Assembly: GCA_036346375.1 (NCBI GenBank)
Contig: CM070503.1
Coordinates: forward strand, 3,782,001 to 3,846,000
Length of the DNA stretch: 64,000 bases
Reading direction: 5' to 3'
Source: Guadua angustifolia
Lineage: Eukaryota > Streptophyta > Magnoliopsida > Poales > Poaceae
In this document: one piece after another, positions 22,953-33,955 of the stretch
How the letters are laid out: the number at the start of each line of letters is the position of its first letter
Position numbering within the stretch: the stretch's first letter is position 1
The notes under the pieces: generated by a model
Told to the model about the DNA's origin: nothing
The model's input: the letters and a program-made list of their open reading frames with translations, nothing else
Databases searched by the model: none
Program-made: the position numbers and the translations under genes

Positions 22953-25900
22953 ATGGCGATCCTGTCGGACGTCGCTGCCGAGGTTCTCATCCCGCTCGCC
23001 GCCGTCGTCGGCATCGCCTTCTCCGTCGCGCAGTGGGTGCTCGTCTCGCGCGTCAAGCTGACGCCGCCGTCGCCGGGAGCCGCTGCCGACAGGAGCAAGG
23101 ATGGGTACGGCGACTCCCTGATCGAGGAGGAGGAGGGCCTCAACGACCACAACGTCGTCCTCAGGTGCGCCGAGATACAGAACGCCATCGCAGAAGGTGA
23201 GGAGGATCGCTTCGGATTTTGCTTGGTTGTTTGCTTGCCTACACGTGTATGTTTTCTGGAGAAAGGCGCGGGTTTCTTTTGTTTTTTGTGGAAAGATGGC
23301 TACTTTACCTTTGCGGGCTTTGATGGAAACATGCAGGGGAATTGAGAAATCATCCTATTTCTAGTCTATATCAATTTTTTTAAAGCAATTCTAGTCTTTC
23401 TGAACGTAACTATAAAAATAGCTACATCTTTCGATATTTCCATAATAAAAGATAAGGATATTTTTGTAATTGCGTTTGCAAGGATTAGATTTTTTTAAAA
23501 AACATATGGTCTAGAAAAGTGATTTCGAAAATGGGTTGAAATTATTGTTTTTTTATTGAATTTAAGTTGTTTATTTGCTGGTAGTGGTCTCATATGTGGT
23601 GCATAGTTTTCACGCATAGATTTTTAGCTGACAAAATGTTCAAAGTTGGAAAATTTCAGAGTGATGGCGCCAATTCCTGAGCGGAAGCCAATATAAACAG
23701 CTTAAAAAAGTGTCCGATTTCGCTTACTTTGGTTTGTATTAATCAATTCCTGAACACTTATATGTTAATGTGCACGGTAGATATAAACTTGAAACAATCG
23801 ATTGATAAATCAACCATACCATAGTTGATGGTTGAGTCCATATACCCCATCTGGCCATCTGCATACTCGATTGTTGGAGAGGATACAGTAGTTCAGTTTT
23901 TCATTGGTTTTTCCCCCCTCCGGTGTATTGTAATTAAAACTGCTACTATTGTACAGTACTTTGAGTGTATTTCGTGTTGACTCTCTTGTGAGCAGGAGCA
24001 AAATCATTTCTCTTCACTGAATATCAATATGTCAGCATTTTCATGTCAATCTTCGCTGTCGTGATCTTCCTCTTCCTTGGCTCTGTTGAGGGATTCAGTA
24101 CAAAGAGCCGACCCTGTACATATAGCAAAGGCATGGAGTGCAAACCTGCTCTTTTCAACGCCCTCTTTAGCACGGTCTCTTTCCTGCTCGGAGCAATCAC
24201 TTCCGTGGTGTCTGGTTTCCTTGGAATGAAAATTGCTACATACGCAAATGCCCGGACTACCCTGGAAGCAAGGAAGGGTGTTGGCAAGGCTTTTATCACT
24301 GCTTTCCGTTCAGGTTCAGTGATGGGCTTTTTGCTGGCATCAAATGGCCTTCTGGTGCTCTACATTGCTATAAACTTGTTCAAGTTGTACTACGCTGATG
24401 ATTGGGAGGGCCTCTTTGAGTCTATCACTGGTTATGGCCTTGGTGGATCTTCAATGGCTCTGTTTGGAAGGGTGGGAGGAGGTATCTACACAAAGGCTGC
24501 TGATGTGGGTGCTGATCTTGTTGGCAAAGTTGAAAGGAACATTCCTGAAGATGATCCCCGAAATCCCGCTGTAAGTTTCTCGCGTTTCTTCTTTTGGACC
24601 AACAAATATGTTTATTGATTGTTCTGACACACAACTTCTCTATTTCTCATGTTGTGGAAATTTTTATTTACAACCTAACTACATATTTTCTGTGTACGGT
24701 GTTCCTTTGCCTGAATCCTTACCCTCTATTATCCTTCAGAAAGAAATCTGCCTGTGATTATTCAATAGTTACATACTAATTAAGCAGCAACGAGACCACT
24801 ATTCACCGGTTTGCTGGTGCTTCTTTACTGAATTTGCAAGTCGTCTCTCTCAGGTGATTGCTGACAATGTTGGAGACAATGTTGGTGATATTGCTGGAAT
24901 GGGATCGGATCTTTTTGGGTCGTATGCTGAATCATCCTGTGCTGCCCTTGTTGTTGCTTCTATTTCTTCTTTTGGGGTCAACCATGATTTTACTGGGATG
25001 TGCTACCCGCTGCTAGTCAGCTCCATGGGCATCATTGTTTGCTTGATTACCACACTCTTTGCAACTGACTTCTTTGAGATAAAGGCTGTGAAAGAAATTG
25101 AACCAGCACTAAAGAAGCAGCTCATCATTTCTACAGCACTAATGACTGTTGGTATTGCGCTGGTTAGTTGGTTGGCACTCCCATATAAATTCACGATCTT
25201 CAATTTTGGTGCTCAAAAGGAAGTGACCAACTGGTAAGTCATTAGTTGTCTTGTTATAGTTGTTTCCTGAAATATATTGACTTCTCATTGTTGTGCCATT
25301 CCTTCGCAGGGGATTGTTCTTATGTGTTGCAATTGGTCTATGGGCTGGTTTGATTATTGGATACGTGACAGAATACTATACTAGCAATGCATACAGGTAA
25401 TAAACCTTTCTATTTGTTAGTAATTGCAGGATTTTTTGTCAGCTAGTTGGCAATGCTTTAATTCATGTTGCTATGTTGCAGTCCTGTTCAAGATGTTGCG
25501 GATGCCTGCAGAACTGGTGCTGCCACTAATGTCATATTCGGTCTTGCTCTAGGATACAAGTCGGTTATTATCCCAATTTTTGCTATCGCTGTCGGCATCT
25601 ATGTCAGTTTCACAATTGCTGCAATGTATGGCATAGCAGTTGCTGCCCTTGGCATGCTGAGCACAATCGCAACTGGTCTTTCTATTGATGCTTATGGTCC
25701 TATTAGTGACAATGCTGGCGGCATTGCTGAGATGGCAGGGATGAGTCACAGAATTCGTGAGAGAACTGATGCACTTGATGCTGCTGGAAACACAACTGCT
25801 GCTATAGGAAAGGTAACAGTGCTATAATTATGCACTGATTTGTGTAAAGATGCTTATCCGGCATTCAGTATGTTGTTTACTTGAGCATATTTTTGCATCG

Positions 25901-26934
25901 TCATGTATGTTTACCAGCAAGGTAAGTTCATTTGGTACGCATAAGTAGTAGTTTCATGCCTGAATTTTACCTAATTAGCAGTTGCTTGTCTTGGTGCTTC
26001 AGTTTGCTGGAAAATCTGTTCTAATCCATCTATTTTCCTTTTGCAGGGCTTCGCCATTGGATCAGCTGCTCTGGTGTCCCTTGCCCTCTTTGGCGCCTTC
26101 GTCAGCAGAGCTGGAGTGAATGTCGTCGATGTGCTGTCTCCAAAGGTCATCATCGGTTTGATCGTTGGAGCCATGCTTCCATATTGGTTCTCTGCCATGA
26201 CAGTGAAGAGTGTCGGAAGTGCTGCCCTGAAGATGGTGGAGGAGGTTCGCAGGCAGTTCAACACCATTCCAGGGCTGATGGAGGGCACTGGCAAGCCGGA
26301 CTATGCCAACTGCGTCAAGATCTCCACCGATGCCTCCATCAAGCAGATGATCCCTCCTGGTGCTTTGGTCATGCTCACACCACTGATCGTTGGAACTTTA
26401 TTTGGTGTGCAGACTCTTTCGGGCGTTCTTGCTGGCGCTCTTGTTTCTGGTGTACAGGTGCGCACGCCTCCTTCCCTACCTCTCTTCCCCTGTTATAGCC
26501 GAGAGACTGAATGACTGACCTTATATTTTGTAGGTTGCCATCTCTGCATCCAACACCGGTGGTGCATGGGATAATGCAAAGAAATACATCGAGGTACATG
26601 TTCCTTCCTGTGTCAATGGCTTATATAATCTACACTCTGTAGATGAGTAACTGAGCATCTCAATCATGTGTTGGGGGCCAAGTGTTGCAACTTATCCATT
26701 TCTTGCTCCGATTGTTTGATGTTTCAGGCTGGTGCAAGTGAGCACGCGAGGTCCCTGGGCCCCAAGGGATCAGACTGCCACAAGGCTGCCGTGATCGGCG
26801 ACACCATCGGAGACCCGCTCAAGGACACGTCAGGCCCATCGCTGAACATCCTCATCAAGCTCATGGCGGTCGAGTCCCTGGTGTTCGCTCCGTTCTTCGC
26901 CACCCATGGAGGCTTGCTATTCAAGCTCTTCTAA
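22953..26934 (+). CDS. AVP1: Vacuolar-type H+-translocating inorganic pyrophosphatase, type I
   Basis: It hydrolyses pyrophosphate and pumps protons into the vacuole. Eight exons join in one frame of 764 codons: 22953-23196, 23996-24570, 24854-25233, 25310-25396, 25482-25812, 26047-26457, 26534-26593 and 26728-26934, all with GT-AG introns. The length matches plant enzymes (about 760-770 residues). Signatures include the substrate motif D-x7-K-x-E (DVGADLVGKVE, residues 251-261), DNVGDNVGD just after it, and GNTTAAIGK (531-539). Alanine at that site marks the potassium-dependent type I enzyme. The C-terminus holds DCHKAAVIGDTIGDPLKDT. Multiple hydrophobic segments fit the known 16-helix fold. 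The start is the first ATG after the leader and gives a typical hydrophobic N-terminus. All motifs look intact. The symbol is by family; the grass paralogue is not determined. Confidence 0.96.
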
Positions 26935-27446
26935 TTGATGGCCTTCCACGGCCGGGCATTGAAAATAACTCCACGGATTTAAAACCCTTTGTTGCAAATA
27001 ATGGTGCTTGGTAGTAGTTGGTACCATGCGATTTATTTTTACTCGTGGTTTGTAAAATGCAGTGTGTTCGCTTCTGTCCGTCTGAGGCACCGTCAACTTC
27101 AGTTTTACGGCTTGTATAAAGTGACCTGACGATGTTCATCTGCTGTATATGCGATGCGCATATATTTCTTGACCTCCCTTCCCTTGGTGAATATTATGTA
27201 GAGTGATATTTAAGCTAGTCTGGTATCATGGTGATATTTCCATTTCGGACAGGTATCATTGTATTGGATTGCATGTTCCTCAAAAGACCTGCAAAGTGGA
27301 GATTATGCACCCTCCAAACAATGCAAAGTTTTCAACAAATATATGGAGAAATTCTCCGAACGCATTTCGTTTGGTATGCCATATTGAGCTTGCTAAACTG
27401 ACAGGTCAATAAGGAATTTCAGACCATCTCTGGTTTGCTCAAGTTT
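26935..27446 (+). other. V-PPase 3' untranslated region and downstream spacer
   Basis: Follows the stop codon. The stretch to about 27200 (GGCTTGTATAAAG, then TGCTGTATATGCGATG) is T-rich, as in plant 3' ends. No clear AATAAA signal was seen. No other gene is supported. Confidence 0.45.
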
Positions 27447-29060
27447 GTTTTTTTTTTTGAAAACGCATGAGGGCTGCGCCTGCGATTCAATTAATAAGAT
27501 GTTAAGAATGTAGAAATTAGACTGTTACAAGGGATCGCCTCCACACACCCATCTGGGCTAAATTAGAACATTTAAATCTTTGCTCCGGCCTCAAATCCAA
27601 GCACAGGTAAAAATTAGAACTCCGCTTCTGCATTTTTGGCGTTTTTTCAGACCATCACAAAAAAAAAAAAAACGCCATTCATGTTCCGTACTCGCAGCTA
27701 CACCCGTTTCTCTGCCCTAACGCAACCTTCAAATTACTTCAGTACCACCAGCAGAAGAGTTTCTCATCTTGCCAAGGCTTCCCATTAGAGCATTCTCTCC
27801 CAAGCCGCTTGGGCGTAAGAACAAGATGCCAACCATGCTCATTCAAGTCTCTGAAATCTGAATTCTGAAGTCTGATTGTGTGAAGCATAGCACCCAGGTT
27901 GGGTTATGTGGCTTATCCCCAACGTTCGAATTTCCAGCCATCAAATGTGTCCTGTGTTACTAGACAAGCTTAGGATTTGCACTTCGTAAGCACCCATGCT
28001 TTGTGGAGTAACTTTGGAAGCATTCATACGCTCTCAGCTGGGAAACAACCCCGTGTTTCCCTCGCCCTGTGCTCGCTTCGGTTGCCACTCTGTATGAGCC
28101 TTCACGGTATCGGCTCCAAACTCTAGCTGAAGCAGATGGTTGCACTGGATGACAGAGTCTAGATTAACAGCGTTGCAATCACCTGAGACGGTGGTAAGGG
28201 ACTGCAGCACACTGTCACGGCTGCACTCCTTCCTGTAATCTAGTGTCATGCTTGCAAGCTCATGCTTTTCTAGTATAGAAATTGGAGCGTTCTCAAGAAT
28301 CCACCCAATAAACTTCACATTGTTCACATGCTGGTTGACATCAAGGTCATCCCATTTAGGCTTTTGAAATGCCCTTGCGTCATGTTGTTCCCCTAATACA
28401 AATTTCTCCTGCCCTTTTTCTGCGAAATCCAGCGATATGACCCAGAAGTCTCAGTCATACCATAACATCTCTTGACTTTGAACCTTCTACCGGGTTGTTT
28501 ACTCTAGCTGTTGCCGTAATTGACGCTTCGCTCTGCTCGGAGATGCAAGGCCATTGAACGGTTACTGACATCATGATAGATGCAATTGAAGACGGACTCA
28601 ATCGATCGGTAAATGTTGGTAAAGATCCTTGCATTCATTTCCTCCATAAATTCCAAAATGTGTAGATAAAGATGCCGTCAAAATGTTTACGAGTAGGTTT
28701 GGGCACGTTTTGCCGCACGAGGCACCACCATTACGAGGTCTGAGCACCCGCCGGCAATGTCGGAGGGTTTTGACCCAAGTGATGAAAGACCTTCCTCCAA
28801 GTCTACTTCGCAAAAGAACAAGCAAACATAATATGCATTGTCGATTCTGATTCTAAGCCGCAAAGGGGGCAGATGGCACAATGGGGCTAACCCCTAATCG
28901 TGAGCCTGTCTGCAGTGAGGATCCTGTTTTGGAGTAATAGCCAAGCGAAGAATTTGCACTTATTTTTAGCACTGGCCTTCCAGAGTATGCTATAGCTGTT
29001 ATCGGGCACCGACCCTTGAAACTGAACCTTGTACACTGACCTTGCAAAGTATTGCTGGCT
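27447..29060 (-). mobile_element. LINE-type retrotransposon remnant, interrupted
   Basis: On the minus strand, 29045-28640 encodes a decayed reverse-transcriptase C-terminal zinc-binding (zf-RVT) region: YKVQFQGSVPDNSYSILWKA, CKFFAWLLLQNRILTADRL and FWNLWRK, broken by stops. A T run on the plus strand at about 27450-27463 reads as an A-tail on the minus strand, after a GAATCGCAGGCGCAGCCCTC-type LINE 3' end. Between these two parts lies a FatB gene fragment. Whether all belong to one element is not resolved. Confidence 0.6.
28034..28376 (-). pseudogene. Acyl-ACP thioesterase (FatB) C-terminal fragment
   Basis: The minus strand encodes about 114 residues that match the end of plant FatB: PKWDDLDVNQHVNNVKFIGW, ILENAPISILEKHELASMTL, DYRKECSRDSVLQSL, and a tail with HTEWQPKRAQGEGNTGLFPS followed by a stop. 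FatB releases saturated fatty acids from acyl carrier protein in plastids. The N-x-H motif used in catalysis (NQH here) is present, but the N-terminal two thirds, transit peptide included, is missing. Upstream sequence (28377-28430) is open but unlike FatB. The fragment lies between two LINE parts, so it is a truncated, displaced copy and not a working gene. The frame shows no stop or shift, suggesting a fairly recent origin. Confidence 0.85.
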
Positions 29061-29304
29061 TGTAGTTCATTTCCAAATTGTGTCGTCCGAGACGTCGGTG
29101 CAGATTGACTTGTTGGATGACCTGCCAGAGCATAAAGAACACGTGGAGCTCTATGGCGTTTGAAATCCTACGAAAAGGAATGATCCATGAATCATTCTGA
29201 AGTTGTTCCCAGATCGACCTCGATACTGTCCGTATGAACCGGAAACAGTGCAGTGCAATGTCCTTTTGAGAGACACAGCCGAACGTAAACGTGAATCTAT
29301 GTGA
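29061..29304. other. LINE-flanking DNA, unassigned
   Basis: The minus strand probably continues the reverse transcriptase region of the LINE remnant, but no motif could be read with confidence. Confidence 0.35.
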
Positions 29305-29535
29305 TGATACCTCATGAAACGTATTAACGAAATGTTTATGGAACGTTATGAAACTTATTCCTAAAAAGTTATGATACTTGAACCTATTGTAATTTATGAA
29401 ACATTGTGAAAATTATTTCGTAAAACCTTATAAAACTTATCTGTGAAATGTTGTGAAACTTAGCCGTGAACTCATAAAACCTTGAAAAACTTAAATATAA
29501 AACCTATTGAAACATAGTCGTAAAATTATCAAATA
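29305..29535. repeat. Degenerate tandem repeat, about 30-35 bp
   Basis: Variants of TTATGAAACTTATTCGTAAAA recur six to eight times, alternating TATGAAAC, TTGTGAAAC, CATAAAACC and TTGAAAC cores. The copies are strongly diverged and non-coding. Confidence 0.6.
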
Positions 29536-29654
29536 CCATGCCAAGGGTTAGGTGAGTTGCCACACACTTACTACTACCAAGTACCAACATAGTATTTTTG
29601 TTCAGCTGCATGTTTCTTTTCACATAGTGACCATGCTCTGAGATCCGTGTAGAG

Positions 29655-29960
29655 CTAGGCGGACCGTGCGGTCTAGTCCGTCAAGGACGCCGCCAGCTCC
29701 ACTGCTGATAGCGCACAACAGCAGGAGCAGCACATCGCCGGCGTCATCCAGCAGGTACGTGCATGCGTACAGCATCACAGGACATTATTTCATTTCCATC
29801 GAGCAGGTGCAAACCCATTCCTGCCAACAAACATGTGCTGTTCTAGCCATTGATTCGACCGCATGCTACATATAGACCAGCGAGCAAGTGATGTAGATGG
29901 CCCAGGGCGCGGCGGCCGCCGTCAAGAACGCGTGTCCGGCAGCGGCTCTACCACCGGCAG
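29655..29960 (+). pseudogene. LEA-like gene fragment with in-frame stops
   Basis: Reading SVKDAASSTADSAQQQQEQ then HIAGVIQQ up to 29754, a GT donor follows (29755). After an AG acceptor (29875) the frame continues TSEQVM, stop, MAQGAAAAVKNACPAA. The alanine, lysine and glutamine-rich repeated pattern with AVKN/SVKD elements is typical of late embryogenesis abundant proteins, which protect cells during drying. Stop codons occur before SVKD and inside TSEQVM-MAQG, so no full product is made. The family call rests on composition and short motifs, so it is moderate. Confidence 0.5.
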
Positions 29961-30359
29961 CCACTGATAGATCTCACCGACCACATACCCGTCCCTCCCT
30001 TTACGAGACAAGAGGATCACAATGCCGCAACATCTGCAGTGCTAGTAACAATTGATCCATTCTAGCATGCATATGTCTAGACGCATAGACAAGCTGGGAA
30101 TGGCCTCTGTTCACGATGGCCTTATCACTTGTGGCGCTTCCGAAGAGCTCCCCGGACTGCGTCGTCTGCCTCTCGCCGTTCACACCGGAGGCCGAGCACG
30201 CCAACGTGGGCACATGAACCAGGGCCAACAACGCATACCAGGAGGGCGGCGGTGATGAGGAGGGAAGGGAGGAAGGACAAGGAAGACATGGAAGGCCAGG
30301 AGGGCATATGAACCAGGGCCAACAACGCATATCGTTAGAAAGCTAGGGAATAGTATACT
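29961..30359. other. Low-complexity spacer with a direct repeat
   Basis: A 25-bp direct repeat around ATGAACCAGGGCCAACAACG occurs at about 30214 and 30308, separated by AGGGAAGGAGGAAGGACAAG-type purine-rich DNA. Proline-rich minus-strand frames here are low complexity and not called as genes. Confidence 0.45.
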
Positions 30360-30825
30360 TGTCGACGTTTGTTGTCGGTAATAATGAAAACGGGGCTAGG
30401 CGTTGGATCCAAACTCGATGGTAGCACAAGACGTAGGAATTATACAGATTCAGACTCTCGCGGAGGAGATAATACCTTAGTCCTGTGCTCTGGGATTATG
30501 TGTGTCTAGCTTACTGCTGATAATCTGATGATAAAGTTACCCTACCCCCCTTTATATAATAGAAGGGTGCGGTTACAAAGGAGAGTTCTGATCGGTTACA
30601 AGGTTGAGATTCTATCTCTATCCTTATCTGTTGAACATTATAATAGCCAGGATTACAATCGTATCCTACCTAATCAAAGTCGGCTATTATCTTCAGAGTT
30701 TCCTTGTTGCACACGTTCGAAGCAGCCCAGGTGGTATCCGTCTTCATGCAGTTGGCCCGGCCCATCCTCTCCTGGATGATCCGTGCGGCCTGCTTTGTAA
30801 ATACCCAGGGTTCATGTACTCCACA
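30360..30825. mobile_element. Solo LTR, 466 bp
   Basis: Starts TGTCGACGTTTGTTGTCGG and ends CTCCACA (TG...CA), flanked by ATACT (30355-30359) and ATACC (30826-30830), one mismatch in a 5-bp duplication. The internal block CGCGGAGGAGATAATACC then TAGTCCTGTG is characteristic of grass LTRs. No gag, pol or second LTR is adjacent, which indicates LTR-LTR recombination. Confidence 0.65.
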
Positions 30826-30989
30826 ATACCGTTCCCTAGTATTTCTGAATTTTTATACCAGACACTTGAATTTGTTCCATAGTTGAGGATGCCCTAGATG
30901 AATCCCTTGATTATGTGTTTTCTCTGGCCTTAAGCAATCAACCATGGAATGAAGATGATTTCTGTTCCAGCTCTCGGTACTTTTACTGC

Positions 30990-31392
30990 AGCACAATGTT
31001 AGTACTTATTTATGATCGCCTGTGGTGGCCCCCTCGTGCAAGCAGGTAGACGGCATGCTTATTTACACTCTGTGGAATCTATGGAAGGAACGAAATGCCA
31101 GAATCTTCAATAACGTCTACCGGTCTACGGGCGTGGTTTTATCTTTAATTCAACAGGACAGAATCGGAAGTTGGCTTTCGTATCGGTCTCCAGTAGATCT
31201 TGTTGTCTAGACTAGGCTAGCGGATGAGTGTTGGTGGTTTCTCTCTCCCTCCAGTCTAATTTTCGATTCGTGTAATTTTGGCTTTTTATCGGGCTCGGTT
31301 GTGGTCTATTCGATTCCATGTATGACTCTATCTTTTGGTTATCCCCTTCTTTAATGTATGGCAGAGCTCCTGCCGCTTTTTGAAAAAAAAAC
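30990..31392 (+). mobile_element. LINE 3'-end fragment, zf-RVT region plus A-tail
   Basis: The plus strand encodes YTLWNLWKERNARIFNN, a well-known end-of-reverse-transcriptase signature of plant LINEs, at about 31050-31110. A 3' tail follows with GGCAGAGCTCCTGCCG and a terminal A run at 31382-31390. The rest of the element is absent, as in 5'-truncated LINE insertions. Confidence 0.75.
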
Positions 31393-31547
31393 ATGGCAAC
31401 TAGATACTATATGATAGAGCTGCTACTGGTGGAATGTATCAATTGACCTTAGTTCTGTTCTGTAATTGCTATTGGAGATACACACTGATTAGTGTATTGA
31501 GAACGCAAGTACAAAAAACAACACACTGGTGGCCAAGGTTAACCAAA

Positions 31548-31880
31548 CTAAAATACCGTCCTTCTTTGGGAAGAACCCCCCATCTTGTCGAAAGCTTTCG
31601 AGATATCTAACCAGAGAATGAAAGCTTCCTTTGATCCTTTCCTGAGTCTTTTGCTCGAGAGAGGCATAATTTCCTGCACGATGATGAAAGCAACATTTGC
31701 CACATTAATAAGCCTGAAATCAGGAGTTAGGGGGAAACCGGTGAAAACCCTCTGGATTGAAACAATATGACTGCCAGCTTCTCCTTTCTTTCCATGGAAT
31801 TCTATAAAAATATTAGGCACGTCGTTACCTAGCATGTCCAAGTTACTAGTGTGGAAGTATGAACTTAGCTCTAGCAAATT
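31548..31880 (-). pseudogene. LINE reverse transcriptase fragment
   Basis: The minus strand carries RLINVANVAFIIVQEIMPL then FILWLDISKAFDKMG. WLDISKAFD corresponds to the conserved LDISKAFD block of plant LINE reverse transcriptases (polymerase motif A region). Only about 110 residues remain. It is a separate insertion or rearranged part of the neighbouring LINE pieces and lies in the opposite orientation to 30990-31392. Confidence 0.65.
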
Positions 31881-32316
31881 TGGATGGGCAAATCTGTTTC
31901 AGGGTAGCAATAGCAAATACCTCAACGCTTTTTGGAGGTAGGGTGAGTGGCATGGTAAATAGAATTGGCTTGCGGTTGCCGGTTGCACAGCTGATCCTCT
32001 CAATATAAGTTGTATAAATCTTGAAGTAAATGAAAAGGTAAGTAATCACTATTTATCCTTAATTCATATTTTAATATTTATGAAACTGTCAAAAAGAAAA
32101 ACATAAAAACACCTCTCAGATAAATTCGATGGATGAAGCACTCCTGAATCACTTAATATACAGTAGCACTGTATATATACGGGCGTATTTCTTGCCGTTC
32201 GAGTGTAAGCAGGACCTTTCGGCTATGGTCTTCGACGAAAATCAAGAAGTCCTCCCATGTCTGCTTTTCGTCTTAAGTAAACAATCCACTAGTTTGTTAC
32301 ATGTCTCAAACATCTC
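31881..32316. other. Spacer, no feature recognised
   Basis: Short frames only. A plus-strand frame at 32129-32326 has no recognised domain. No transposon ends were found. Confidence 0.35.
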
Positions 32317-32471
32317 ATGGGCTTAGTTCTGTTTGATACCAATATAAACTCTGTGCTCTTGAAGCTTGGCATGCTGGAAGACGAAAAGCGTATCGAGAAG
32401 ACCAAGAAGGACTTGCTCCTTCTATACCTGAAGATGCACTATAACCACTCGCGTGTGTTCGATGCTGAAAA
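32317..32471 (+). pseudogene. Exon-like coding fragment, family unknown
   Basis: A coding-quality stretch includes LLKLGMLEDEKRIEKTKK and DLLLLYLKMHYNHSRVFDAE, rich in charged residues, and is followed directly by AAAAGGTGAGTT, a good splice donor (GT at 32473). I do not recognise the family. A tandem duplication and a hAT MITE follow at once, and no partner exon was found, so it looks like an orphan exon. Confidence 0.4.
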
Positions 32472-32600
32472 GGTGAGTTCAGAGCTGCTCCAGGTGCTTG
32501 GACAGCTTTAAGCGTAGGGATGGCAATCAGACCAGCGGGTACTCGGTGAGTTCAGAGCTGCTCCAGGTGCTTGGACAGCTCCAAGCGTAGAGATGGCAAT
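32472..32600. repeat. 73-bp tandem duplication including a hAT terminus
   Basis: GGTGAGTTCAGAGCTGCTCC, then AGGTGCTTGGACAGCT, AAGCG, and TAGGGATGGCAATCAG starts at 32472 and again at 32545 (second time TAGAGATGGCAATCAG). The duplicated unit therefore contains both host splice-donor sequence and the first bases of the hAT MITE. Confidence 0.75.
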
Positions 32601-32959
32601 CAGATCCATGGGTTTGGATACCTGCGGGTTTTGCACCGATCTGGTCAAATTCTAGTTCTAATTTTTACCCGCGGGTTCTTCGAGTTGGGCATCCAAGATA
32701 AGTTCTGGTCGAGTTCAGGTTTTAATTTTCACCTACGGGTATCATCGGGTGTCCAAAATACCGTATATACCCATCGGGTACCCGTCGGGTTCCGGATACT
32801 CATTGGGTTTGAGGTCGGGTTTCAGGTACCCATCGGGTTCGGCTCGGGTTTCTTGTCGGGGTATTCAGATTCTGGTCGGATTTTTTTAATTCGGGTTTTC
32901 TATCAGATTAGGTTTTGTAAAAACCACATCCGACCCAATCCAACATGTTGCCATCTCTG
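32588..32959. mobile_element. hAT MITE, 372 bp
   Basis: Flanked by the exact 8-bp duplication TCCAAGCG (32580-32587 and 32960-32967). The termini are TAGAGATGGCAA and, reverse complemented, CAGAGATGGCAACA. The interior consists of drifting CGGGTACCCATCGGGTT-type motifs, typical of grass hAT MITEs of the GATGGCAA class. No transposase is present. Confidence 0.82.
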
Positions 32960-32967
32960 TCCAAGCG

Positions 32968-33283
32968 AAAACCCACGGCAAGGCGGCGGATGCACTGAGG
33001 TACGTAAGGAGTCTAAGCACCTTTTGTTTTTGCTGTGACCCTCTCACCTGGCTGTGTTGGATACAAGTCGTCTGAAGCTGATGGGATTATCTACTGGTTG
33101 GATAGAAGAGTCCGCCCACCCTTTGTGTGTGATTATTCCTCTGTTCACTCTCCTCAACTGCTGGCTCAATTAATGGTGCCCTTATTTTATGTACGCAACG
33201 CAGTCATGATGCCGTCGAGTCCAGACACGGCTGCAGGCTAACGTTGTTACGCTTATTTTGTCGGACACCCTTTCTGGACCAGT
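32968..33283. other. Spacer, no gene recognised
   Basis: Short plus-strand frames without family resemblance. It may hold further decayed exons of the fragment at 32317-32471, but nothing can be shown. Confidence 0.35.
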
Positions 33284-33529
33284 CCTTCCTCCGGTTCACA
33301 AACACATATTTTGGATGCCTTCAGTTAAAATTTTTAAAACTTTAGCGATGAACATCTTTTAAAATATTTATACGAAAATCATATGTGTAGACTAGTCTCA
33401 AAATGTACTTTCATAATATTGTAATTTTATTTGGTTTTATAAATATATTAACTAAAAATTAGTGGTTAAAGTCGTATTTTAGGAACTGTATCGATGTCTA
33501 AAACATGTTTTTTGTGAACAGTAGGGAAT
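33284..33529. mobile_element. Stowaway-like MITE, about 245 bp
   Basis: The left end CTTCCTCCGGTTCACAAACA and the right end, reverse complemented, TTCCCTACTGTTCACAAAAA are similar and of the CTCCCTCCGTTC type used by Stowaway (Tc1/mariner) MITEs. An interior TGTGTAGACTAGTCTCAAAA is also typical. The TA duplication is not clean, so the ends are approximate. Confidence 0.5.
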
Positions 33530-33654
33530 ACTGATCTACTATTCACTCTTGTTTTAACCATTAGCACTAATATTGTATTCACTATAGTATATTCAAAATG
33601 ATAAAAAAATAGTATAACATGACCGTTCCGTACTTTACATATATAGTGTACTAC

Positions 33655-33955
33655 AAATGTTTTTGCGGCATGATACGCCGTATGCGGTTTTTTTTCCGCA
33701 GAAACAATTCTGTTTTTTTCAGCGGCGTTTTTTTAAAAAACCGTTGAGAAAATGCTTGAAGTGGTTAAAAGTATACAAGCGCAATCACGCTTTTTATTTT
33801 GTATTTATCTGAGGTTCTCTTACGAAGGATCCGCGATTACGCTAAACCGAAAGGTCCTTTTTGTGAAAAATAGCTGGAATGATCCAAACGTAATTACGTT
33901 TTTTTTTTGTATTTATTTAGGGTCTTTTCGTGAAAGATTCACGTTTTTTTTAACC
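33655..33955 (+). repeat. Inverted repeat copy A flanking the EF-hand gene
   Basis: About 300 bp that matches the reverse complement of 40395-40695. Shared blocks in order: CCGTTGAGAAAATGC (CCGTTAAGAAAATGC in the other), ACGAAGGATCCGCGATTACG, CGAAAGGTCCTTTT, AATGATCCAAACGTAATTAC, and GTGAAAGATTC. No target duplication was seen and the class is unknown. Confidence 0.7.

Noticed and set aside
30001..30330. Proline- and serine-rich frames on both strands
   Set aside because: Low-complexity sequence containing a 25-bp direct repeat; no domain.
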